Shown here: piece by piece, positions 1 through 11,200 of the stretch
How the letters are laid out: each line of letters begins with the position of its first letter
Numbering within the stretch: the first letter of the stretch is position 1
From: Blumeriella jaapii
Taxonomy: Eukaryota; Ascomycota; Leotiomycetes; Helotiales; Drepanopezizaceae
Direction: 5' to 3'
NCBI GenBank assembly: GCA_009599575.1
Contig: VWND01000083.1
Coordinates: 186,001-250,000, forward strand
Length of the DNA: 64,000 bases
Notes under the pieces: model-generated
The model's database searches: none
Seen by the model: only the letters and a program-made list of their open reading frames with translations
Told to the model about the DNA's origin: nothing
Translations under genes and position numbers: made by a program

Positions 1-1031
1 TCTGAACGATATCATCGGCACGTGCAAGAATCAGCAGGGCGGCGTCGTGGTGAAGAGCGAGTGTCAGCAGAGTGTCTTGAGCGTGGGGATGGCTATGGGG
101 CTGGCTGTTGTAAGTCCTGCTCATCCAGGATCTGAGCTTTATAATGATACCTTGGACGACGAAAGAGGGCAAAGAGACTGATGCTTTGGTGACAGTTATC
201 TTACCAGAGTGCCAGCTGGTGGGCCGGCGCCTTTGGCCCGAATGGGAACAACAAGAAACGTGCCTTGGATGCCGCAGACGATTTCTTCTCGCATCTCCCC
301 GACACTCTTAGCATCTCCAACATCAAGATTCAGGGCAAGCCTCTCCCTGCGTCGCCCAGTGCCCGTTCTTTGCACCGCCGAAAGTCTGGGGCACAGGTTT
401 ATAACGTGTTCTACAACGGCTCGCTGCCCTTGACGTTCATGGTCCACCGTTCCACGTCAGCTTCCGTCCCCGCGTCTGCCTCCGCAGATGATGATCAAAC
501 AGAGCAACACTTCGTCCCTCTCTTCGCCGCCACGGACGGAGCCAAATGTGGTTGACGCACGTCGCTCCCATCTCCCACGTCGCGAGTGCCCCTGGCTTTG
601 GAGCCCTGGAGGCAAGAGATGGCTACGATGAATACAACCACGTCGGCGCCGGCGGCATCAAACTTCTTGCCAACTCCGACCCGGTTGCGACCTGGGACGA
701 TGTGATGAACTGGTTAAACAGCCGTACGGAAGACGGTGGCACCACGCCGTTTCAGTACGTCAGTACCATGGCCAGCTTCGGCACGTATGTCGGTCACAGT
801 TTTGTCCACAGTGTGCACGGTGTGGACGGATGGGGGTACAACGCGCAATTTGCCATGGAGGGATATGATCACGTATGCTTCCTCCCTTTTTCTTTCCGGT
901 TCAGTAATAGCCTTGATGTGCAGCGGACTGTTGTGTGTGCAGGGCACGTGTACTGACTTGCGCAGGCATTCTCCCCTGTTTGGGAGGACGACTTTAACTG
1001 GTGCTTTGGCGCCTATCCTACGAACTGCTAG
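1..1031 (+). CDS. Unknown, possibly secreted protein (5' partial, frame-broken)
   Basis: The 5' end lies outside the window. Reading from base 2, exons are <2-109, 208-872 and 966-1031, with GT-AG introns at 110-207 and 873-965, and the protein ends in AYPTNC then TAG. I do not recognise the family. The sequence is rich in Gly, His and Ser, has a dibasic NNKKRA site early in exon 2, and contains SWWAGAFGPNG and VHGVDGWGYNAQF. No membrane segment is visible in the part present. The reading frame changes once inside exon 2, between about 480 and 550, where frame 1 runs into TGA at 553 while frame 3 carries the rest. The visible exons total 839 nt, so one missing base restores a multiple of three. 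A sequencing or assembly deletion is the simplest reading; true pseudogenisation cannot be excluded. Confidence 0.55.
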
Positions 1032-1508
1032 ATGGTGTAAGCTGCTATCGTAGGGGTTGCCGCAGAGACCGAGATTGAGGAGTAGAATGGGAAAGTGGTG
1101 TTTTTGAGAGGTGGCCTAGTGTTGGTGTTGCGTATTCATCATTACTTGCGATAGAAGTCATACTCGTGTTTCAATGCTAATGGTATAAAAACTCTTCGAC
1201 TCATCCCAGTGTTCCTCGTCTTATCCTACCTACGTCTTACTCTGGCAGCGATCTGAGCCCGAGCCTGAGATGACCTGCGAACCTTGTCTTGTAATGGGTC
1301 CTCGTTATCTTTACACTAACAACTAGTTTTTAATCTCATCTAACCAACAAAAAGAGGCTTCGTGATATTTGCCGACACGTGTTGCAACTCCCTCGACTGG
1401 TGCCGAGCCAGCAGCGCGGACTCTTTCCACACCACGAACTCTATTAGGCTCTCCTGGAAAAAAGCAAAGGGGGAAAAAACCGTAGTTTCACGGTCCGGTT
1501 GTTTTCTT

Positions 1509-1555
<47 letters not shown>

Positions 1556-2047
1556 TACGCCAAATTAACTGCGACGGCATAATTGGGTGTTTCATGTCTT
1601 CTCGGAATCTGACTGACTGAGAGAGAGAGAGAGGGGGGTATGTAGAAAGACACCAGGTCCGGGGAGACCGGGTCTTGGTACGCGAGCTTGACCAGACGCT
1701 TTCGTGTGGAGTGGGGTGGGTCTGGCTGAGATGGGTAGTGGCACAACAACGTCTGTGAGATCGGATGCGGTCGCCAAAAGGGGGTATCTGAGATCGGGGT
1801 TTGTAGGGGGTGGTGGTTGGTTGGAACGGCGGCGCGACTTTGTGTTCTGTTCTAGGAGTGAGGCGGGGTGTGTTGAGGTTCGCGGCGAGTGCGATTTGGT
1901 AGACAGCGCCTTGTGAGCGTCTCTTCCTTGCTTCCCTCTTTCTTACAGGCAGGCGGGCGGGCGGGCAGAAGGCCTGTGTCTGGGGACGGGATGCTGGTGT
2001 CAGGCCGTTGTTGTTCAGAGGCGTTCGCCCGAGAAATAGACGAAAGA
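1032..2047. other. Intergenic, convergent 3' flanks with a G43 tract
   Basis: This stretch separates the 3' ends of two convergent genes. It holds an uninterrupted run of 43 G (1512-1554) and a short GA-rich stretch near 1619-1640. I see no coding region; open frames here are proline- or glycine-rich products of the tract. Confidence 0.6.
1512..1554. repeat. Homopolymer tract of 43 G
   Basis: The sequence shows an unbroken G run from 1512 to 1554, C43 on the other strand. Shorter G/C runs occur elsewhere in the window at 31444-31464, 33918-33927, 49985-49994 and 50344-50355. Runs like this can fold as G-quadruplexes and are hard to sequence, so the true length is uncertain. Confidence 0.9.
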
Positions 2048-3075
2048 TCACGCGTCTTTGCGGAAGAAGGAAAACCGGGAGCTTTTGTGGTTGTCCAGCT
2101 TTGTGGTGTGCTCGTCCATAACCTGCTGAGCGGTCGTGGCGGTGTCGTTCCGGGGGATCCCAGGGCGCGCGGGACCCGGCTCTTGCTCCTCGGGATGCGC
2201 GTTCGCAAAGAGGTCTTTGATGGAACCTTCGCCGGTGGCGGCTTGGTAGACTTCAAAGGTCGTGGCAAAGCGGGCGTGGGCCCCGATCTGGATGGCGTCC
2301 AGCAGCTGGATCGCGAACGTTTGGCAGTTGTTGCTGATGAGGTTGTAGGCTGGCCGTTCTGTCCTCATCTTGTAGATCGTCATGGTTGCTACCTTGCGAA
2401 TCAGCATATCACTCGTGATGGGTTTCGGGGTTCGACGTCTACATCGGACGCAGACTTACCTGCCTGTCTTACCGCTTCGTCCGTGAAACGGGTCTTCCCA
2501 ACCTCGTACGTGTGCCACATGGACCGGTCCAGCTTCTCGTTGTTGTAGATAACGTGCAGCTGCTCGTCCATCCAGAGCTGGTGAGCGTAGTCCCCGATCA
2601 GAACGGCCCAGTGCTGGGTCGGGTCCGGATACGTGCCGATGTTCTTGGTGATCAGCTTCCCAATGCCGGACTGCTCGGCCAGCCACTTCCCGCCCATCAC
2701 ATCCACGGGATGCCAGCCTATCTCCACGACACGAAGCTCGCCATCAAGCCTCGCCTCGCCAGGCGGAATCACGTTTGGGGTGGCGCCCAAGCCTAGAGAG
2801 TGCTGGAGCGCCGTCTTTCCTTTCATCCACTCGGCCTGCGCCCTGACCCGGCTCTTCTCCCAGCCCTTCATCGTCTCTTCTTTGGACCTCTCTTTGCCTT
2901 TGGCCCAGCCATTAGACCTACCGCGACTCAGCATCTAGCTTGGAAAGTTTGTCAAGTAGAGTACCTTGAGCACTCACATGTAGCCGCTTAGCTTTGAGCG
3001 CTTGCTGCTCTTGGTCTCAGCGACCGCGGATTCCCCTTCCCCTGCCCCGTGAGGAGTCTCGTTGGCGGGCTCCAT
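2048..3075 (-). CDS. PPPDE/LRAT-like papain-fold domain protein
   Basis: A three-exon model on the minus strand is 3075-2978, 2926-2460 and 2388-2048, giving about 301 residues and an exact multiple of three. Introns are 51 and 71 nt. The product has the two hallmarks of permuted papain-fold (PPPDE/DUF862-, LRAT-like) proteins: a histidine in HWAVLIGDYAHQLW and a cysteine in LISNNCQTFAIQLLD, about 100 residues later. In characterised relatives such pairs act in isopeptidase or acyl-transfer reactions; which applies here is not visible. The N-terminal third is basic and Ser/Lys-rich and the tail is Pro/Glu-rich. No signal peptide or membrane segment is evident. The start is uncertain: an ATG at 2934 in the second exon gives a shorter 271-residue protein without the first intron. 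The gene converges on the unknown gene at its left. Confidence 0.6.
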
Positions 3076-4417
3076 CAGAGCTCTCAGCCCGACGTGAATC
3101 TCGCTGATGGCGATCAAATCCGTGGAGGCCGGGCCGGTGATGATGATTCTTGATGTTGATATGTCTCGCCTAGCGTACGTCGCACGCCGACATGCAGCCA
3201 AGATTTGCGGCGCAGACCATGTCTCACGTGAATTTCACGTGACCAAGCTCAGCATCTGTAGGTGCTCTGGCAAGCACAATTCGAATTCCACAGTATCATG
3301 GCAGGCAACAAGCTGATTCTTCTTACGGTTCTCATGTTGGCGTTACGGCTTTCGACTATCACCTTTTTCTTGTCTGAAATCACACATTCGCAGCGATCTA
3401 CTTGTCGATACTCGCTGTCAGTTTGGATCAACTTAGCGCCTAACAATATATACCCTCCTTGGCCTAGCTGTCAGATGTAAGCTTCCGAATAGTCACGTTT
3501 TGACAAAGGTTGTCTTCGTCTGCCCAAGTCATGCCAAGGTAATACAAGCACGCATAAACAAAAGTAACTTTTGCGCCTTGGAGATCTTCAGCATCGCATC
3601 GAGATCGACGCTGCTTGGCCTTCTTAGCCTTCTCATCTTACTATATACCTATACATGCGGTCGTCGACGTTCAACGTTCAGACGTTCAACGTTCAACTTG
3701 CTTAGAGCAACGAAATTAAGCAACAAGCAGTGGGTATTAACACTGCGGCGGGCATCCCATTTTCTTTCCTTGGAACAACAGTTGCCATTGGGTTTTGATT
3801 AGATTTTAAACCCCTTTCCAGGCTGTCAGTAGTCAGTTATCTGGTTTCTTCAGACGAATAGATAAGTGCTTTGAATTGATAGAAGGGAAAAGATTGACGG
3901 AAAGGCTTGATGGTTTGAGAATTGTTGATCCTCCCAATAACTGGGATTGGTGCGATACAATGGAACGAAGAATAGGATACTCATGTGGAAAGGTAAATAG
4001 AGGTCTGTGGAGATGGATCTTTGAAAGACTAACTGCTATGATCTAAGTAAATTGATTGCATTTTCGTTTTTTCCTCTTCTTCTCCCATTCTTCTTTTTTA
4101 AATCACTAAGACAGCCATGTTACGCCGTAAAATCTCGCGATGGACATCTGTTATTGTCACTGTCGCAGCAATAGGGGAGGTTGTGACATGGGACAGCGCA
4201 CCATATATAGCGGTGAGAATTCACATTTTGCTGTTCGATAGTCACTTCAGCCACTTTGAACGAGCTCCCATCCAGACGACAGCTTAACCCAAATTGGATT
4301 TCCGGTGCCAAAAAAGCGTTGGCAGAGCTTAAAATCTCGGTTCGGAGTTAGACAACGGCTTTTTCTGCGTTATCACGGGAGGCTTGAATGAGACTCCGTC
4401 CAGTCAAAAGGGTTTGA
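3076..4417. other. Intergenic, no gene recognised
   Basis: No reading frame here shows a recognisable domain or a convincing splice pattern. The second half is AT-rich. It probably contains the promoter of the minus-strand PPPDE-like gene. Confidence 0.5.
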
Positions 4418-4678
4418 CGACGGAGAACCTGGGAGGTGTGGTTGCAGGAGCACATCATCGAGGCCGTGGACAACACCTATCGGGAATTTATACTGAGAAT
4501 CAATGGCACTTATTGCAGGAGGCGATTAATAGTGACCGGAGATGGAAGATTAGAGATAGGGCTTGATGAGATAAAGACTGGCGATACGGTCTTCTTGTTG
4601 AAGAGTGGAGCTTTAACATTTGTGTTGCAGGGGAGTGGTGAGGAAACTTGGACCAGCCGGGCCGAGTTATCTGATTAG
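4418..4678 (+). pseudogene. Relic of a HET-type (heterokaryon incompatibility) C-terminus
   Basis: A single open stretch follows a TGA at 4415 and has no good ATG. Its translation has CRRRLIVTGDGRLEIGLDEI followed by KTGDTVFLLKSGALTFVLQ. In fungal HET-domain proteins the C-terminal region commonly has an Arg-rich block, a phrase of the type TxxGxxGLGP, then GDxVxVLxGxxxPFVLR. The match in order and spacing is good, although the proline-containing core is altered (GRLEIGL). No HET domain is visible upstream and the frame closes soon after at 4676-4678. I read it as a decayed C-terminal fragment. A short exon of a gene with unseen upstream exons is the alternative. Confidence 0.45.
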
Positions 4679-5682
4679 CACGATGGTAGGTGAGGGTTTG
4701 ATGAGAGTCTTTGTGATGATGTAATATGGATATGGGTTGAGTGACATCTCTGTTGGCTACCTTGAGGAGAAGGCCGTTATGGGATTTCGATTAAGCAGCA
4801 GTTTGTTAGCGAGCGATTTTGAATTGCTAGCGAGATCGCTTGGCCAACGCAACCAACTGATTCAAAATGTCAACGAGCCTTCGAGATGGTATTGAAGGGC
4901 AAGACTACTTTTTGGACGATCATTCAACCTTTTCATGTATTTTTTGAATGCTCATCCAACCTTCCATTAAAAGCTTGGATCTTTCGAGATTAATTTCCAG
5001 TCGTTTGGAAGATTCTTTTCTACTTTTTATCTCTCTTCCCTACGGACGCAAGCATTACAAATACGGCTTAATGTGACAACAACTAAAAGAAACATGTTAG
5101 ATTCTGTACTGGACATGCAAGCGACAACGGACAAAATTTGGCTGCAGCCGTGTTGGTATGTATGAAAAGTCGACACGTCATGTGATCAGGTCGTCCTGGA
5201 TTGAAAGTACGATCGAATATTTTACCAGTGGCCACTGCCCAATAAATGAACTGCACACGAGAAAGCTCTAGAGATCTCTTGTATTCTAGAAATGGTGATG
5301 TACTTCTTCCCTTCATACTTGATATCTAAACGGGGCTCGCTAATTGTTTGTTTTGTTTTGAAAACCCCACTAGCGAGGTCTTGGGGTGTGACCCGACATC
5401 GAAGCTACGGGTGGGTACCCATGAGAACTTATCAGATCCGGCGTTATTCAGCAATTGCGATGGCGGTTCAGATCATCGAAGACGACTTTCTTTGTCTTGT
5501 GGCTGCGAACTTCCCAATTCGTCGCCACGGAGGACAAAGACACGAGTGTCCCCCATCGAAAGAAAGCCAATGTGCTAAGAACTTGGGAGCCATGTTCTGC
5601 CTACCAATATAAATGTCCTTCCTTACGCAAATCCCCTCTTGGAGTTCCAACAACATTCAAGACCCTCCCTGCATTCTCCACC
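4679..5682. other. Intergenic, no gene recognised
   Basis: This AT-rich spacer lies upstream of the flavin oxidase. Open frames within 5292-5656 are short and unsupported; one is simply the upstream extension of the oxidase frame before its first good ATG at 5683. Confidence 0.5.
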
Positions 5683-7807
5683 ATGAGATCTTCAGACAAC
5701 CAAACCGGCTTCTGGTCGCAGCTCAACGAGTCCCGAAAGAGGCCATTACAACTGATGTCGCCGCCACCATCTCCCGCAGGCAAGCGCAGAGCCCAGGCAA
5801 AAGCGCTGGATTTCGTCGAGCTGGTGACAAACCAGAACATCCCCGTCTTCACAGACACCGATCCCGAATACGCTCGCTCTATTGCCGTCGCCAATCTGCT
5901 CTTCCGCTTCGCGCAGCCCGCCTGTGTCGTGCACCCGCGGAAGACCTCCGATGTGGAGTATATCATCAAGCACGCAAAACGCCTGGACATCTCGGTGACG
6001 GTCAAGAACGGGGGCCATGCTTACTCGGGCTCGTCAACCGCTTACACGGGCATTCTGATAGATATGCACCTGATGGATGCGGTGAAGCTTGATATGGCGG
6101 CCCAGACCATCACGGTCGAGGGAGGAGCGCTGTGGGGACACTCTTATAAGCCACTGGTAGACAATCATTACGATGGGTACATGATCAACGGTATGCGGTG
6201 CCTCCTCACCCGATCTAATCATCTCGGTCCTTGATGCGGCTTCTGTTTCAAAATCTGCACTTGGCGTCTATCGTATCGTGTCTTTTCCTGTTGTCAGGAC
6301 TTTCCACCTCTTGACGACAAATCAAGCTAATCCTCACGCCAGGTGGAAGATGTCCCGGAGTTGGCGTCGCCGGGTTTATTATGGGAGGAGGTATTGGTCC
6401 CTTCACCCGGTCTTTCGGTATGGGATGCGACAGTCTGATACAAGCTACCATCGTCACTGCCGGTAGTGGAACGGTAACGGTCAGGTCAACCGACGACCCC
6501 AAATCGCCGAAAGGACTACTGTTCTGGGCTCTTTGCGGAGGGGGTGGTGGGAATTTCGGCGTTGTGGTCGAGCTTGTGTTAGGGCTGGAGAAGCTAAAGA
6601 ATCCAACAATCGTCAATACAAGGTATGGTATTCAAGCTCCCACCAGTTTGTCTCCTCCTTGTATCAAGATTCTTGGGGCGCAGGCTTAGAAACTCTCGAT
6701 TAAGTCTTTGAGTTTCCCTCGCTGATATGGCTAGATTTACTTGGTACCCTGACAAGATGTCAACTTTGTCCAGAACGATGAAGAAATTCTACAAGACGAA
6801 ATGGTCCAATGAGATGACTCTTGACTCGACGGTATGTGACGATACCTATTCCTCGATCCTCGAAGCAGTTCCAAGTCCAAAAATATCAACAAAGCTATAC
6901 TGACCAGTTGCAAGTGGCTTTGTGACCACCGTTCTAGCACCCCCGAGGACCCAAGAAACCCGCACCGTATCGTGTCCGCTTCATCGCCAACTACAACGGC
7001 ACAGCCGCCGACTTCGACAAGGAGATCAAGGCCGCCATCGCCGACGAGTCACTGACGCGGCTCTTCGGCCGGCGCAAGATCCAAGAAGTCTCGTCCCTCT
7101 TCCTCCGGGAGTCGCTCAACAGCCAGTGGCAGGAGGAAGGCCGGCAGGTGAGGCCCAGCAGCCACACCTGGAGCATCTACACGTCGTTCGTGTTCGGCAA
7201 CGACGCGGCGACCATCAACGGCGTGACGGCCATCGTCGCGGCCGAGCTCACCATGTTCCGCACGCTGTTCCACGGCGACGCCGCCATGTGCTCCGTCTCC
7301 TTCATCCACGCCGGCGGGCAGGCGATGGCGCGGCCTCCCGACGCCACGGCCTTCCCCTGGCGCGACGCCCAGTACCACGCGTACATCATGATGTCGTGGG
7401 ACGAGCCCGAGGGCAAGTACGTCGAGGCCGAGCTGCGCGCCTTCATCCGGGACTTCAAGCGCAAGCTGCAGCCCTTCTCGACGCTCGGCGCCGCCGCCTT
7501 CGTCAACTTCCCCGACAACACCATGGACAGCCGGGTCCACGAGTACGCCTACTACGGCCCCAACGCTGCCCAGCTGAGGGAGGTCAAGGAGCTGTGGGAC
7601 TCGGACAACTTCTTCAATTGGCCGCAGGCCATCCGCCTCCCGAGACCGGACCAGTTGAAGATCTTGGACCATGTGGAGGAGCTGGGCGAGGGGCGCGTAG
7701 GCGAGGAGGAGGAGGAGACCGAGGTGGTGCGGAAGACTGCTCAGGATTGGGAAAACTATCGCGCTCTGCCGAAAGAGGACTTCTTGGGGAACCCAAGGAC
7801 ATGGTAA
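5683..7807 (+). CDS. FAD-linked oxidoreductase, berberine-bridge-enzyme-like
   Basis: The model is 5683-6190, 6343-6622, 6735-6831 and 6938-7807, an exact multiple of three (584 residues). The flavin domain shows VKNGGHAYSGSST, whose His is the usual 8-alpha covalent FAD site, and GRCPGVGVAGFIMGGGIG, whose Cys matches the second FAD link of bicovalent BBE-like enzymes. The C-terminal BBE motif reads NFFNWPQAIR. No signal peptide is visible, so a cytoplasmic protein is likely; relatives oxidise alcohols, sugars or alkaloid-like metabolites, and the substrate cannot be read here. The last junction is odd. Homologous-looking sequence WLCDHRSSTPEDP lies just upstream, from 6915, in another frame. 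A one-base loss near 6950 would join it to YRVRFIANYNG, while the acceptor at 6937 gives an intact frame by skipping it. Either the acceptor is as modelled, or the region carries a sequencing deletion. Confidence 0.8.
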
Positions 7808-8269
7808 AGAGATGGGATCTGGACGAGGTTCAGTAGTCGCTAAGATGCCAGTTCGGTGTACACTCATTTAAATCCCAATCATCATTCCCTTGCAGAAAAA
7901 CATCTCCCTACAGTTAGATATGTGATACCAAGCAAAACGCCAATTAAGGAACCTACTCTAGAGGGAGGAGTTCATCGATGTAACGTACCTACCTAGATAG
8001 GTCATGTGTTTGCTCGCTTAGGATTGTTTTGCTCAGAATGGTAGAAGTGACGAGTAATTTCCATGTTTGATTCACGCTTTAGCGTTACTTCACTGTTTCT
8101 AGAATTGATTTCACACCTTTCACCTCTCACGTTTGATCCAATACCCCCCGTCCATCCACAAAAACGCCCGCTTACTTGACATACCCTTGCCCCAAAGCAA
8201 AACAATACAACATAAAACAAAAACACCCCCATCCCAACCATGCCTCATCCTATCCCTACCAAAACACAT
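7808..8269. other. Convergent 3' flank between the oxidase and POL2
   Basis: A 460-base spacer separates two convergent genes and should contain both polyadenylation regions. No gene is evident. Confidence 0.5.
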
Positions 8270-11200
8270 CTACACGCCCTCCAAAACCTCCCGTACAACG
8301 ACTTCCAACATCCTCAACCCAAACCCCTCAGCAACCCCCTTAAAAACCCTCAACCTTCGCACCACATCCTCCCTCCTAACCGTCTCGACCCACACCCCCG
8401 AGCACGCGCAATGCTCCATGAAATCATTAACCCTCACTCCCTTACATTTCGCACAGCGCAGGTCCTGTCCCGTCCACTCCGCAACGACCGCCTGCACCGC
8501 ACCAATAAGCCGCTCCTCAACAGCAAGGCGATCAAGCTCCGCCTCGCAGAACGTGCAGCGCCACGGCGCCGCCGCCGTTTCGCCTGGCTGCAGCGGCACG
8601 AGATCGTCGTCGCGGCAGAAGTCAACGTCGCGCGCCATGGTGCAGTTGTGGCAGATGAGCTGCGGCAGCTGCAGCGAAGCCGAGGGGTTGGCAAAGCGCG
8701 CCTCAGCGCTGAACTCGCGGATATCGAAGAGCGCGAGCAGGTCTTTGCGCAGCAGGCGCGCCTCCGTCGTGATGTTCTTGTCGAGACTGAGGACTTGCAT
8801 CAGGCTCTTGACGAGCTGCAGGGCTGGGTTCGAGAGCGTGAGGTGCGAGCCTGGGAGGATGGGAAAGGTGTAGTCGGATGCGAGTTCCGGGTGCAGCATC
8901 TCGTCTTTTTGCCGACGGATTAGACCAGCGATCTGCCGTTTTAAGGGCTTTTCAAAGTCCTTGCCGAGAATGATCTTTTCCTCTGCGTCTTCACCGAGAG
9001 CACGTACAGGAAGTTGTGTAGGGCGCGGCGTGGACTCGATCCCGTTGACCAAGGCAGGGCGTTTGAGCGCGTGCATCTTCTCCACGAACTCAACAACCCA
9101 GTCATTGAAGATAGGCTGAAGGGGCGCCGGCAGGAATTTGCTCAGATGCCAGTGCATGATGCAGTCCAAGCTTTGGTTCTCGGCCTCGACAACTTCAGTG
9201 CACCCTTTCCCGCCGTAGTTGAACTCGTCATACCAGACAAGGTAGTCCCAGTATTCCTTGATCTCCAGATCTAGGAAGTGGAACAGGGGTTTCGCTTTGA
9301 TGGATTTGAGTATGTACTGACTGTAGGCGTAGGCATTGCCGACTTCTGATTTGGTGGTCTGAAGCAAGAGACGGTTGGCGTTCGCAAATACGACGTGAGA
9401 CCCGACACGTCTGAAATCGGTCATCAGTTGCTGGAAGGCCTTGCGCGACATCATCTGCACGTAGTATTGCAGCGAGCGATCGTAGAGGAAGGAGTCTGGA
9501 TTCTCGACCCATCGGACGAGATGTTGGACCATAATGTCAGCCATGTTGCTTCCCTTGCAAGCCTCCGTCCACCAAGCCTTGACCATCTCACGGAGGACGG
9601 TAACACCGGCAGTTGCAAACGCGTTGTCAGAGTAAAGCACGTTGGTTCCGTCGCTTGGCGAGTCATCTTGGGGTGCAGCGGGATTGAAGGAGATCGAATC
9701 ACTTCCTTCGAGCTCGTTGATAAGAGAGGACGTCAGAATCGTGTTGATAGCCAAGTTGCGTACATCGATTTCAATACACACCGAAGGGTAGGTTCCAGGG
9801 TTGTTGACGGAAGGCATCTGTACCGTGTCCAGGGGCCCCAGGACATCGTCCTGCTCATACCCAGCATGGTCCGGTCTGGGACCTCCTGACCACCACAGCA
9901 CCACATTGTTCTTTTGAAGTCGCCTCGCGTAGGCGATATCGATCAAGAATCGAGGATCATCTTTCTCAAGATTGCAAAGCGGCACGTCACCATATCTTGC
10001 CAGTTCAGTCAGATGCAAGACCCAAGAACCCAGACTTAGGTAATGGTTAACGAGCCTCTTCGCAACGAATGCCTGCCATTGAAGCGGAGGGAGGTTGCTA
10101 TCCGATATCTCATACTTGAGTGGGAGTACTGGGAAGTCGGCTAAGATCGGGATGTCGTGGACGAGCATTCGTCTATGCGGCGACTGAATGACAAGCATCA
10201 GAGGCCTTGACTCGTCATTCTTCATCTTCTTGACAATATCGCCGACTTCCAGCAACGCTTTCCGTCTTGTGGTTACCTGACTAGTCTTGAACTGCAACTT
10301 ATCCTGATACTTGAAGCAATTCTGCCATTCTTGTCCGTCAGCCTCTTGCTCTCTTCGCGTAAGCATTTCGCTGTATATCTTGCCAATGTTGGGCAGATCT
10401 TGCGCCGAGTCTTTGGATTTCTGAAGGATAACAACATGTGCTTGTTCCTTATTCGACGAGAACAGCGCAAAGACTTGTCGGTCGCCAGCAACGACGTGGT
10501 ACAGGTACAGGTATACGATCGGGGAACTGGTCAGGTAGGGTTTTTTCGACACAGCACGACGCAAGCCGGACAGGTCGAAGCCAGACTCAAGACCTTTGCC
10601 AAGGACACCAGGTTGAGATTCGTCGAACGTGCATAGACTACCCAGCTGAAGAACTGCACGGATACTTAGCGGCACCTGCTTCTCGTACACACCTTCAACA
10701 CTGGGATGGTTGAACAGCAGCGACAGCTTTTGGGCATCATTGACAAAGACAGTCTCGGGCATTGTAAGCTTGAACAAATGTACCGACGGATGGCCATTCG
10801 GCAGTGTATGCGTCACCTTCTGCGCCTCACACCCATCAACCTCGATATCTGGAAGCTCTTTTCCTTTCAGATTCAGGAACACCACTCTCGGTACATTAAT
10901 TCTCAACGTGTGGATCTTCGAGTCAATAAGCACAAATGCCTGTACAACACCGGGACTAATCGTTCCCCGAAGCTGTAAAACCTGCCAAGTGCTTTTGTAA
11001 GTGACCTCAGCTTGGTTCTGGAAAGTGGCGCCAATGTTGTGAGTAACACGAGTTTCTCCAAACAGATGCCGTCTACGTATGCGTGCCTGCTTCTGGATCT
11101 TCCATTTTTGCTTTTGGTACTGGAGGAACCCCACATAGTCCTCAGTCGGATCGGGCATTGTCTCTGGCAATGCCGCGTACGGGTTCGTCGAGACGGCTTT

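Noticed and set aside
1488..2051. Minus-strand frame with a long poly-Pro run
   Set aside because: The Pro run is the translation of the G43 tract and the frame lacks any conserved block.
6922..7836. 304-codon Arg-rich frame
   Set aside because: It overlaps the BBE-like oxidase in another frame and is a GC-rich shadow.
7049..7867. 272-codon minus-strand frame
   Set aside because: Antisense shadow of the GC-rich last exon of the oxidase.
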